From Paenibacillus sp. PL91 (GTDB lineage Bacteria; Bacillota; Bacilli; Paenibacillales; Paenibacillaceae), in the NCBI RefSeq assembly GCF_012935325.2, contig NZ_JABBYG020000007.1:345463-409462 (forward strand): a DNA stretch of 64,000 nt, written 5' to 3'. The position numbers were made by a program, and so were the translations under genes. The notes under the pieces were generated by a model. That model was given only the letters and a program-made list of their open reading frames with translations. It was not told the origin of the DNA and did not search any database. Positions within the stretch are counted from its first letter, which is position 1. The number at the start of each line of letters is the position of its first letter. Of this stretch, positions 17,697-25,362 are shown piece by piece.

Positions 17697-18992
17697 TTGG
17701 AAACGGCGATGGAGTTGCTTGAAATGCTCGGGAAAGCGGCTGTCCAATTGGTTGCACAGCCATTTTATTATATTGCGGTTTTGTTTATTGTTTTACAGTA
17801 CACGAGGCAAATACGGATGGAGCGGCAAATGTTTGCGGTCAAGCTGCACAACTGGGTAGGCCTTGTGTTTAAAGCGCTGCTGGCGGGATTGTTGATTGGC
17901 GTGGCGGTGTCGGTCGCAGGAGCGTTTGTAGGCGTGTCGTTAACGGGCGAATCGGTCATTTGGCTATGGGTGGTTGCAGCCATTCTTATGCTCGCAAAAA
18001 TTCGGTACTTATGCTTCGCTTATAGCGCTGGGGTTATTACGCTCCTTCAATGGGCGCTCGGATGGACCTCGCTCTCGGAGAGGCCGGACTTCCTCGGATC
18101 AGCCGCAGCGTCGCTGGCAAGCATCGATGCCGCAGGGCTGCTCGTGTTGGTCGCACTTCTTCATCTGGCTGAAGCCGTGCTCGTACGCTGGCAAGGAGAC
18201 CGGTTGTCTACGCCGTTATTTTTGGAAGGGAAGAGAGGCAAGCTGGTTGGCGGCTATATGCTGCAGGGCTTTTGGCCAGTACCGCTTCTGATGCTCGTAC
18301 CGACTGCCGGAGCCGGAGCATCAACGTCAGCTTTGCCATGGACGCCGCTATTTGGGGCGGACTGGTCGCAGGGCTGGACGTTTGTCGCATTGCCCATGAT
18401 TATCGGCTTTACCGAAATGACGCGGTCATTATTGCCCAAAGACAAAGCAAAGCACGCAGCCAAAGGGCTGCTCTTATACAGCATCTGCTTGGCGGGTGCA
18501 GCTATTCTAGCCTGGTGGCAGCCTATGCTGCTGCCGCTGGCGGCGCTGGTCTCCCTATTGTTTCATGAAGCCATCATATGGCGCAGCAGGACTGTTGAAG
18601 CTGCACAATCGCCTCTGTACGTGCATGACACGCGCGGCTTGCGCATTCTGGGTATCGTGCCTGGGACGCCGGCAGCGGCTATGGGGCTCCTTACAGGCGA
18701 GGTGCTCCACAAGGTGAATGGCGTGCGGGTTAGAACGAAGGAAGACCTTTATGAGGCGCTAGTTCAAAACTCAGCATTTTGCAAGCTGGAAGTATTGAAT
18801 TTAGATGGTGAATTAAAATTTGCGCAGCGCGCGCGATTTGCCGGCGAGCATCATCAGCTGGGCGTTATTCTCGCTCCTGATGAGCAGGCTAATTATTATG
18901 CTGCTTCCGGGCCGGCATCGCTGCTGGAGCTGCTTCGGAGCTCGAGAACGTCGAATCGGCGCGATGTTAAGATAGAGAGCGCGGAGAGCTGA
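17697..18992 (+). CDS. minJ: MinJ-like polytopic PDZ-domain protein
   Basis: This is a 431-residue membrane protein. It has about eight hydrophobic segments (first at AQPFYYIAVLFIVLQY) and a C-terminal cytoplasmic PDZ domain (~330-415) with RGLRILGIVPGTPAAAMGLLTGEVLHKVNGVRV. MinJ of B. subtilis is a polytopic PDZ protein that links DivIVA to MinCD at poles and septa, and its gene lies next to ctpB and near uvrBA, as here. I call it MinJ-like from domain layout plus synteny; sequence identity was not measured. The start is TTG 17697, eight bases behind AAAGGAG (17682-17688); the open frame goes back to 17604 but would contain the ctpB terminator. It ends at a strong bidirectional terminator shared with the convergent adhesin gene. 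Confidence 0.72.
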   Translation: METAMELLEMLGKAAVQLVAQPFYYIAVLFIVLQYTRQIRMERQMFAVKLHNWVGLVFKALLAGLLIGVAVSVAGAFVGVSLTGESVIWLWVVAAILMLAKIRYLCFAYSAGVITLLQWALGWTSLSERPDFLGSAAASLASIDAAGLLVLVALLHLAEAVLVRWQGDRLSTPLFLEGKRGKLVGGYMLQGFWPVPLLMLVPTAGAGASTSALPWTPLFGADWSQGWTFVALPMIIGFTEMTRSLLPKDKAKHAAKGLLLYSICLAGAAILAWWQPMLLPLAALVSLLFHEAIIWRSRTVEAAQSPLYVHDTRGLRILGIVPGTPAAAMGLLTGEVLHKVNGVRVRTKEDLYEALVQNSAFCKLEVLNLDGELKFAQRARFAGEHHQLGVILAPDEQANYYAASGPASLLELLRSSRTSNRRDVKIESAES

Positions 18993-19011
18993 GCGGCGGA
19001 ACTTGTGGATG

Positions 19012-19055
19012 AAAAAAAGGTGGATCAGGAATTTAATCCTGATCCACCTTTTTTT
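19012..19055. terminator. Bidirectional terminator between the convergent minJ-like and adhesin genes
   Basis: AGGTGGATCAGGA (19018-19030) and its exact complement TCCTGATCCACCT (19037-19049) enclose a six-base loop. A7 precedes and T7 follows the stem, so it can stop transcripts on both strands. Confidence 0.92.
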
Positions 19056-19062
19056 ATATTTA

Positions 19063-22000
19063 TTAACGTCTTGTTTTTCTTCTTTTGACAGCGAGTGCTG
19101 CAAGTCCTACAGCAATCATGGAAAAGCCGAGAAGCTGCATAAGCAAATAGCTGCTTTCACCTGTCTTAGGCAATACCGGTACGTCAGGCGTTGCTATAAC
19201 TCCGCCTTGCGGCGGCTCCTCAACATCGATTTCAAAGAAGATTTCTTCTTCGTTGCCATCTTTATCGATGACGATAATCGAGAACTTGTCTTTTCCGACG
19301 TAGCCTGGATTTGGCGTATAAACCCATTTGCCGTCAGGCGAAATCGTAACCTTGCCATGCTCCGGTTTAACTCCGCCAACCGGCGTGCCGTCCTCAGGAA
19401 TTTCTACATCGCCTTCAATTGGCTTGTCGACCTCTGTTACTTCTTTTTCAATTGAAGAAGTAGGTGCCGGCGTAGCCGATACAGTCGGAGATGCAGTAGG
19501 CGACGCAGTAGGTGATGGCGTAACCGCAGCAGTTGGCGTCGGAGACGGAGTTGCAGTCGGCACCACTACTGGTGGCGTTGCAGTCGGATCAACTGTAGGC
19601 TTCGGTGTAGGCGTAGGGCTTGGCGTTACAACCGGCGCTATCCATTTACTGTTTTTTACGGTAACCGTATTGCCGACGGTTGATAGAATAGTAATAGCTA
19701 CTTCGCCGCTGCCGATAATCGTGTAGCCAGCAGGAGCTGAGATTTCCTTCAGCACATAATTGCCGTAAGGAAGATCGGTGAAGGATAGCTTGCCGTTAAC
19801 GGCTGTCGTTTTTTGTCCTAGGCTTACGTTCGCACTATTGAATAGTTCGAACTTGGCTCCTTGGAGAACAATACCTGTATTATCGCTGTCAACCTTAGTG
19901 ACTTCTAGGCCGCCAAGCAAGATCTTCGCGTTTTCTACTTGCTTAGCATTTGTTGGTGCGTTGATCGCAACATTCAGCTCGCCATTGCCAATAGTCGTGT
20001 AGCCAGCAGGAGCTGCGATTTCTTTCAGCACATAATTGCCGTAAGGAAGATCGCTGAAGGATAGTTTACCGTTAGCGCCTGTCGTTTTTTGTCCAAGGCT
20101 TACATTCGCGCTATTGAATAGCTCGAACTTGGCTCCGGCGAGAACGGCAGACGTATTGGCGCTGTCTACTTTAGTCACTTCTAGGCTGCCAAGTAAGATG
20201 ACAGGTAGCTTTTTATTTTCAACCTTTTGCGGAACAGCGGCTGCATTGATCGTTATACTTACTTGACCGCTGCCGTCTATGCTGTAGCCAGCAGGAGCGG
20301 AAATTTCTTTAAGCACATAGCTGCCATACGGCAGACCGGTAAAGGTAATTTTGCCGTTAGCCGCGGTCGTTTTTTGTCCAAGGCTTACATTCGCGCTATT
20401 GAATAGCTCGAACTTAGCCCCTTCGAGGACGATCGCGTTATTGTCCTTGTCCACCTTGGTAATTTCCAAGTTTCCTGTTTTCTTTTTGTTAGCGATTGGC
20501 ATAGGTAGAGGAGTGGATGAATTAATCGTTACCTCATAAGTCCCGGTGCCGTCCACGTTATACCCTGCAGGTGCGCTCGTTTCTTTTAACGTATATTTGC
20601 CGTAGCGCAGATTTCCAAATTCAAGCTCACCAGCGGCATTGGTCGTTCCACTGGACTTTTTGCCATTGGAATTACGAGTCAGTTCAAAGGATGCGCCGGA
20701 TAATTTGATGCTTGTATCATCCGCATCAACCTTTTCAACCTTCAAGGAACCGATATAAACACTGCCGTTGCCTTCAGCGCCAGACAAAGCTACTCTGACC
20801 TCAGTAGGATTGTCGATGAGCTTAGTGCCAACGCCATTTCCTGTGAACGAAGCGGTATTCGTTACCTTTTCGCCATCCTTAGCATCAATAATGGATTGAT
20901 ATTCAAGAATGTAAGGCTTGGAAATCGTATTTAAAAAGCGGAGCTCAAAGGTTTCGTCGCTATCGATAGCTGGGTTGGTATTTTCGGTAAACTCAAGCAC
21001 ATATTCGCTTGGATTAACTGTACCAAGCTTGTTAACCGTACCGTCTGCAGATACGGAAGTGTTGAATAGCTTGAACGATTGTTTGATCAAGGTTTGCTTT
21101 TTGCTAGGCGTATCATTGATTTTGGCGCCGGAAACGGTCGATTGGCCGCGGTTGATATAGACCGTCCAGTTGATCGAATCGTCGCTTTGCGCGCCGGTTT
21201 TTGCTACATATTCGCCTGCTTTAGGGATGGTTACTTCAGCGTGCAGCGTCTTTTCATTAAAGCCCGTTCCGCTAAACAGGGCATCGTTTTTAATCAATGT
21301 GTCGTCGATGAACTCGTTCACGAGACTTGTTTTGAACGTAATCAAGTAAGGATCGGTAATCGTATGGTTAAATGCGACGGTCAGCGTATTCGCATTTGCT
21401 GCATCTGGATTTGTTACGCTGTACTCCGATGCTGGCACGACAGCACCTTGAGCAGTCGTGCCATTACTGTTGATTACGAGCTTATGAACCTCTACAGAGC
21501 CGACTTCATAGTTTTGGACGGATGCCAGCTTGTCTACTAGTTTAGCGGCTGCTATCGTTTTGCTGTTGTAGTTGACGCCAATATTCCATGTAATTTGCTT
21601 ATCGGTTGCATTATAGCTGCCTTTTTTGTAGCCGTTGTCCTGCGTATTTTTGTTAGGCGTAAACGTTGAAGGTCCCGTTTGCTCCTTAACGGTTCCAGCA
21701 GGCGTCTCTTTCCAAATCACCTTGCCGTTGTTAGTGAAAGCAAAACTTGCATTGGAAAAATAAGTTGTGCTTACATAGTCGTACTGCGTCGTATACGTAA
21801 TCGTATAGGAAGCATTTCCATCCGGGAGTACTAGACTGAAGCCCTTAGTTGCGGCAGTATCACTAACCGGATCATAGGCAAGCGTATAGACAGAATTGCC
21901 AACCGTAACTCCGTTTTGCTTCACGACCAGGCTGCCTGGTACAAGCTTTAAGGCGCCTAATTGGGCAGGGAAGGTATCCTCAAATTTCAGGTCATACAGA

Positions 22001-23472
22001 TTGTATTTATCCGCGTTAATTTCTACTTTCCAGTCAATGGTTCTGGCTGCGTAATTCGCGTTGGTGTTTGTTTTATGCACGAAGTGATGCTTAATTGTTT
22101 TGCTGACTGAACTCTGTTTCGTTTCTGAATAAACAGTGTTATTGATCGTCGCATCGGCATACAGGTTCGCTGTCGGACGAGTTTGGTATTTGATTTTATA
22201 AGCGCCTGTAATGGGATTAGGATTTGTAAAAATCAGTTTGAAGCCGTTCTTGCTGGTTGTATAGTTAGGATGACTGCTAACGTTGGTATCTATCGTGTAA
22301 TCAGCTGCTGGAATCTCCGTTCCCGCTGTGCCGGTAACAGGGTCAGCAACTGGAAACACTTTAATGGAGCCTGGCACAAGCTCATGAAGATTGTTAAACA
22401 AATCGGTCAAGTTAGCATTTGCAATAGAGTCCTCGCCGAAATTGTATTTAATTTCCCAATCAATGAGCTGCGTGGATTCGTCGTATGTTCCCGATTTGTC
22501 GAGCAGCTTGCCGCGTGTATTGGTCACCGTATCAGCAGCTGTGACATTGCTGATATTGTTGCCTTTTAAAACAGCGGTGTTCATGAAGCTTGCTTTCGTA
22601 ATATCTGTAATTTCCGTCTCGTACACTATGCGGTAAGAGGAAGCGATATTTCCTAATTCGATCTTCATCTCATAGGCAGGAGCTGTAGGATCCGTAGTCG
22701 AAGGCGTTACAGGGATCGGATTGGACAAAACGCCGTTCGTATCCGTATCCATTTTGTATACCTTCAACGTGCCAGGCTTATAAGTCAAACCCTCAGGAAT
22801 GATATCGGTAACGACGGCATCATTCACTTTTTGCAAATCTCTATTTACGTCAACGGTCCATTTGATGCTTTCTGCGTTAAAGGGTTTGTCCGCAGCGCCC
22901 TTCTTGGTGATTGGGGAGGTACCAGGTTTAGGCGCAATCGGAATCGTGATGCTGTCTCCGATATTGAACTGAATAGGGACCTCCGTTTTGTAGTTGATGC
23001 TTTGCTCGGTGAAGTAATTCCAGAAGCTAAGCGTTCCGTCTGCTGGTGATCCTTCGATTTTTTCATTAAAGGTTAGCGTTACCATTCCATTCGTGACCTT
23101 GTAGGTTCCGACTGAAGGCGAACCAACCAGAGGCCTCTCCGAAATATTCCCGCCGTACATGACAAATTGCGGGGGAAGCTGGAAGGTGTACGTATCGCCG
23201 CTTTTATAAGTGTGGTTTTCAGGAAGCGCCCACTCATAATTCAAAGTCAGATATTGCCCTAATTCGACACGGATATCCGGGTTTACATAATAAACGGATT
23301 CATATACAGAAGCGATGACGGTGCTTGGCGTATCCTTATCCGTCAATGTCATTTTTGTAATGATATTACCAGTTATACCTGCTGCTTCAGCCGTTTTCAA
23401 AACACCGGCGAAATTCACATATTGAAAAATTAATAAAAAAGCAACCATTAATGCGATCGTTCTTTTTTTCAT
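19063..23472 (-). CDS. Large LPKTG-anchored adhesin with tandem Ig-like and Cna_B/SpaA repeats
   Basis: This is a 1469-residue secreted surface protein. After a signal peptide (ending near residue 31), five tandem Ig-like adhesin domains of ~130-150 residues each carry a W-x-[IV]-x-[IV]-N strand motif (near residues 206, 337, 480, 629, 769). Four Cna_B/SpaA domains of ~93 residues follow (~904-1277), each with a KVD...GAxFEL and a KExxAPAGY box. Such domains commonly form Lys-Asn isopeptide bonds. Then come a Pro/Thr-rich stalk (~1280-1345), a cadherin-like/Big_9-type domain (~1350-1425), and the sortase signal LPKTG at 1434-1438 with a hydrophobic span and RRKTRR tail. ATG 23472 has GGAGGA nine bases upstream. 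It is divergent from an orphan response regulator that could control it. Ligand unknown; no sortase gene lies nearby. Confidence 0.9.
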   Translation of the reverse strand: MKKRTIALMVAFLLIFQYVNFAGVLKTAEAAGITGNIITKMTLTDKDTPSTVIASVYESVYYVNPDIRVELGQYLTLNYEWALPENHTYKSGDTYTFQLPPQFVMYGGNISERPLVGSPSVGTYKVTNGMVTLTFNEKIEGSPADGTLSFWNYFTEQSINYKTEVPIQFNIGDSITIPIAPKPGTSPITKKGAADKPFNAESIKWTVDVNRDLQKVNDAVVTDIIPEGLTYKPGTLKVYKMDTDTNGVLSNPIPVTPSTTDPTAPAYEMKIELGNIASSYRIVYETEITDITKASFMNTAVLKGNNISNVTAADTVTNTRGKLLDKSGTYDESTQLIDWEIKYNFGEDSIANANLTDLFNNLHELVPGSIKVFPVADPVTGTAGTEIPAADYTIDTNVSSHPNYTTSKNGFKLIFTNPNPITGAYKIKYQTRPTANLYADATINNTVYSETKQSSVSKTIKHHFVHKTNTNANYAARTIDWKVEINADKYNLYDLKFEDTFPAQLGALKLVPGSLVVKQNGVTVGNSVYTLAYDPVSDTAATKGFSLVLPDGNASYTITYTTQYDYVSTTYFSNASFAFTNNGKVIWKETPAGTVKEQTGPSTFTPNKNTQDNGYKKGSYNATDKQITWNIGVNYNSKTIAAAKLVDKLASVQNYEVGSVEVHKLVINSNGTTAQGAVVPASEYSVTNPDAANANTLTVAFNHTITDPYLITFKTSLVNEFIDDTLIKNDALFSGTGFNEKTLHAEVTIPKAGEYVAKTGAQSDDSINWTVYINRGQSTVSGAKINDTPSKKQTLIKQSFKLFNTSVSADGTVNKLGTVNPSEYVLEFTENTNPAIDSDETFELRFLNTISKPYILEYQSIIDAKDGEKVTNTASFTGNGVGTKLIDNPTEVRVALSGAEGNGSVYIGSLKVEKVDADDTSIKLSGASFELTRNSNGKKSSGTTNAAGELEFGNLRYGKYTLKETSAPAGYNVDGTGTYEVTINSSTPLPMPIANKKKTGNLEITKVDKDNNAIVLEGAKFELFNSANVSLGQKTTAANGKITFTGLPYGSYVLKEISAPAGYSIDGSGQVSITINAAAVPQKVENKKLPVILLGSLEVTKVDSANTSAVLAGAKFELFNSANVSLGQKTTGANGKLSFSDLPYGNYVLKEIAAPAGYTTIGNGELNVAINAPTNAKQVENAKILLGGLEVTKVDSDNTGIVLQGAKFELFNSANVSLGQKTTAVNGKLSFTDLPYGNYVLKEISAPAGYTIIGSGEVAITILSTVGNTVTVKNSKWIAPVVTPSPTPTPKPTVDPTATPPVVVPTATPSPTPTAAVTPSPTASPTASPTVSATPAPTSSIEKEVTEVDKPIEGDVEIPEDGTPVGGVKPEHGKVTISPDGKWVYTPNPGYVGKDKFSIIVIDKDGNEEEIFFEIDVEEPPQGGVIATPDVPVLPKTGESSYLLMQLLGFSMIAVGLAALAVKRRKTRR
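19642..20763 (-). repeat. Four tandem ~280-base repeats encoding Cna_B/SpaA domains
   Basis: Units are approximately 20479-20763, 20200-20478, 19918-20199 and 19642-19917. Units 2-4 share long near-identical DNA stretches; for example the segment that encodes FELFNSANVSLGQKTT recurs at about 19805-19860, 20085-20140 and 20365-20420 with few changes. Unit 1 is more diverged. This is sequence-level tandem duplication and could change copy number by recombination. Confidence 0.85.
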
Positions 23473-23886
23473 TTCTTTGTATCCTCCATCTTTGTGTGGT
23501 CAATCAGGTCTAATCATTGATTTCATTTAACGTTTAAACGGCAAAGCACCATTCCTTTCTCAATAAGACGGGTATAATTTAGGGATCGGCCTGCTGATAT
23601 TTATGAGATAATCTATGTATGCATGGCAGCTTTACGAGAAAAGCGCCGACCTAGCGAGGGTGATTGGAGCTTCAATTCCAGTTGTTTTTTCTTCATTTTT
23701 CGCTAAATTGTGAGCATGGTTGCATGCTTTAGCATTATAACAACCAAATCTATACATTTTCTGAACATAATAGTTCTTAAGCCTTATCGTTTTTTTGGAA
23801 GTTGCCGATAGGAGTATGTAGAAGGTAATGACGCGGCCTAAGCAAAATAATAGGACTATTTTTACACGGATGTGGGAGTGAAGCCG
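23473..23886. other. 414-base divergent intergenic region between the adhesin and response regulator genes
   Basis: Contains the ribosome binding site of the adhesin (complement of TCCTCC, 23482-23487) and AT-rich stretches. A possible hairpin on the plus strand has TTGGA and TCCAG arms with T6 after it (~23665-23690). An inverted repeat CCTTATCG/CGATAGG lies just upstream of the regulator (~23780-23815). I found no confident sigma-A promoter on either strand, although transcription must start here in both directions. Confidence 0.4.
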
Positions 23887-25044
23887 GTGAAGGTGTTTTT
23901 AATAGATGATGAAAGACTGGCCCTTGTTCAATTAGAGAGAATGCTTCGCCAAACGACCGAGGTAACGTCAATGGTTTCGTTTCAAGATCCGATGCAGGCC
24001 GTGGAGCAAGCTGCCGCGCTGCAGCCGGACATTATTTTTCTGGACATTCATATGCCCGAAATTACTGGATTGCAGGCAGCGGAGCTGCTCTCCGAGGTTT
24101 GTCCGCTTGCGGATGTTGTATTTGTGACCGCTCATGATGAATATGCGGTACAAGCGTTTGAGCTAAATGCGGTGGATTATGTATTGAAGCCGGTTCAGAC
24201 TTCTCGGCTGCAGAAAACGATGGAGAGGCTGATCACGAGAAGAAGCTTGCCGGCAGCGTCAGAAACGGCGACCGAGCACACGCAAAAAATTAATTGCTTC
24301 AAAACATTAAAGTTCCAATCCTCAGGGCAGTCTCCTGAGCTGCCGAAATGGCGTACGGCTAAGGCGCAGGAGCTTTTTGCTTATATGCTGCACCACAGGG
24401 GGCAGATATTACACAAGTCGACGCTTCTAGAGATATTTTATCCGGAGATGGATTTGAAACGGGCCATGACTCAGCTCTATACCACCATTTATCAGGTCAG
24501 ACAATGCATCCAGAAAATGAATATGAATATTACGATTCAAAACTCCAGCATTCAAGAGGGGTATATTCTCGATATCGGCCATGTCATGCTGGACATCGAG
24601 CAATGGGAGAAGGAGCTTGATAAGCTGAACGGTCCCATTTCCGCACAATTCGATCGTGTCTTGCATCTGCTGGCAGAGTATGAGGGAGATTATCTTCAGG
24701 ATTACGGCTATATTTGGGCTGAGAATGAGAGAGAGCGCTTGCGTCAGCTGTGGCTGAACCTTGCAAGGCGGCTAGCAAGCTATTATTTAGAAGAAGCGAG
24801 CAGCCCGATCGATGCGCTGCAAATCTATGAAAGAATGCAATCGATTGATCCTTATAATGAGTCTGATGCGCTAATCGTGATGAGGTTATATGACGAGCTG
24901 GGCTACTACGACAAGGTGACGGCTCATTACGAGCGGCTTTCTCAATCGATAGAGAAGGAGCTGGGATTAGCGGTCCCGCGACAGGTGAATTCATGGTATG
25001 TGCAATGGAATGAGAAGAGAATGAGCGAGGAACGGTTGCAGTAA
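23887..25044 (+). CDS. Orphan response regulator with SARP/BTAD-type output
   Basis: This is a 385-residue regulator with an N-terminal receiver domain (~1-115). The phosphoacceptor Asp is in IIFLDIHMPEITG, and VFVTAHDEYAVQAF and YVLKPV carry the conserved Thr and Lys. A winged-helix DNA-binding segment follows (WRTAKAQELFAYMLHHRGQI ... QLYTTIYQVR). A C-terminal bacterial transcriptional activator (BTAD, TPR-like) region closes the protein (YLEEASSPIDALQIYERM ... ELGLAVPRQV). No histidine kinase gene is adjacent. The start is GTG 23887, eight bases behind TGGGAG; two earlier in-frame GTGs (23872, 23878) overlap that site. Its divergence from the adhesin suggests control of it, which is inference. 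A related regulator lies at 57342-58484. Confidence 0.85.
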   Translation: MKVFLIDDERLALVQLERMLRQTTEVTSMVSFQDPMQAVEQAAALQPDIIFLDIHMPEITGLQAAELLSEVCPLADVVFVTAHDEYAVQAFELNAVDYVLKPVQTSRLQKTMERLITRRSLPAASETATEHTQKINCFKTLKFQSSGQSPELPKWRTAKAQELFAYMLHHRGQILHKSTLLEIFYPEMDLKRAMTQLYTTIYQVRQCIQKMNMNITIQNSSIQEGYILDIGHVMLDIEQWEKELDKLNGPISAQFDRVLHLLAEYEGDYLQDYGYIWAENERERLRQLWLNLARRLASYYLEEASSPIDALQIYERMQSIDPYNESDALIVMRLYDELGYYDKVTAHYERLSQSIEKELGLAVPRQVNSWYVQWNEKRMSEERLQ

Positions 25045-25084
25045 TCGAGCTAGACAATAGGGCGGCATAGTTTGGAGAAGCTGG

Positions 25085-25177
25085 ATGTTCATTGCTTTAA
25101 TGGTTATCGCCGTCAGCGGAACGGCGGTACTAAACGTATACGGAGCGAGCCGGGCCAAGGTACAACCGCACAAATGA
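25085..25177 (+). CDS. Putative 30-residue single-TM membrane peptide
   Basis: A short frame, ATG 25085 to TGA 25177, is preceded by GGAGAAG with eight-base spacing. The product starts with a hydrophobic helix (MFIALMVIAVSGTAVLNVY) and ends with a basic tail (ASRAKVQPHK). It begins 40 bases after the response regulator stop and ends directly before a terminator, so it would sit at the 3' end of the regulator transcript. No family is recognised. It could be chance, but the combination of ribosome binding site, one TM helix with a positive tail, and terminator spacing is what a real small membrane protein would show. Confidence 0.45.
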   Translation: MFIALMVIAVSGTAVLNVYGASRAKVQPHK

Positions 25178-25178
25178 A

Positions 25179-25225
25179 AATACCTCAGCACGAGTCTTGA
25201 ATAGACGGTGCTGAGGTATTTTTTT
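25179..25225 (+). terminator. Intrinsic terminator after response regulator / small ORF
   Basis: AATACCTCAGCAC (25179-25191) and its exact complement GTGCTGAGGTATT (25208-25220) enclose a 16-base loop and are followed by T5 (seven T in a row counting the stem end). Confidence 0.88.
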
Positions 25226-25237
25226 GTATGGGGATGA

Positions 25238-25285
25238 TTGCGCGGCAGGAAAGATAACGGTATAATATACGGGAACAAACATTCT
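25238..25285 (+). promoter_or_regulatory. uvrB promoter with a possible LexA/DinR box
   Basis: TTGCGC (25238-25243), a 17-base spacer and TATAAT (25261-25266) form a good sigma-A promoter ~97 bases before uvrB. Just downstream, GAACAAACATTC (25273-25284) resembles the Firmicutes SOS box GAAC-N4-GTTC with one core mismatch. uvrBA is in the SOS regulon of B. subtilis, so LexA control is plausible; the box match is imperfect. Confidence 0.55.
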
Positions 25286-25362
25286 TATTTTTATAAACAC
25301 TGATGAAATGAAATTCCTATAATTGACTATAATGATAAGAGTATTCGGAATGACGGGGGTGG

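Noticed and set aside
23473..23886. c-di-GMP or other riboswitch in the adhesin leader
   Set aside because: A GCAAAGC-like string is present, but the conserved core and helices of the GEMM families could not be assembled on either strand.
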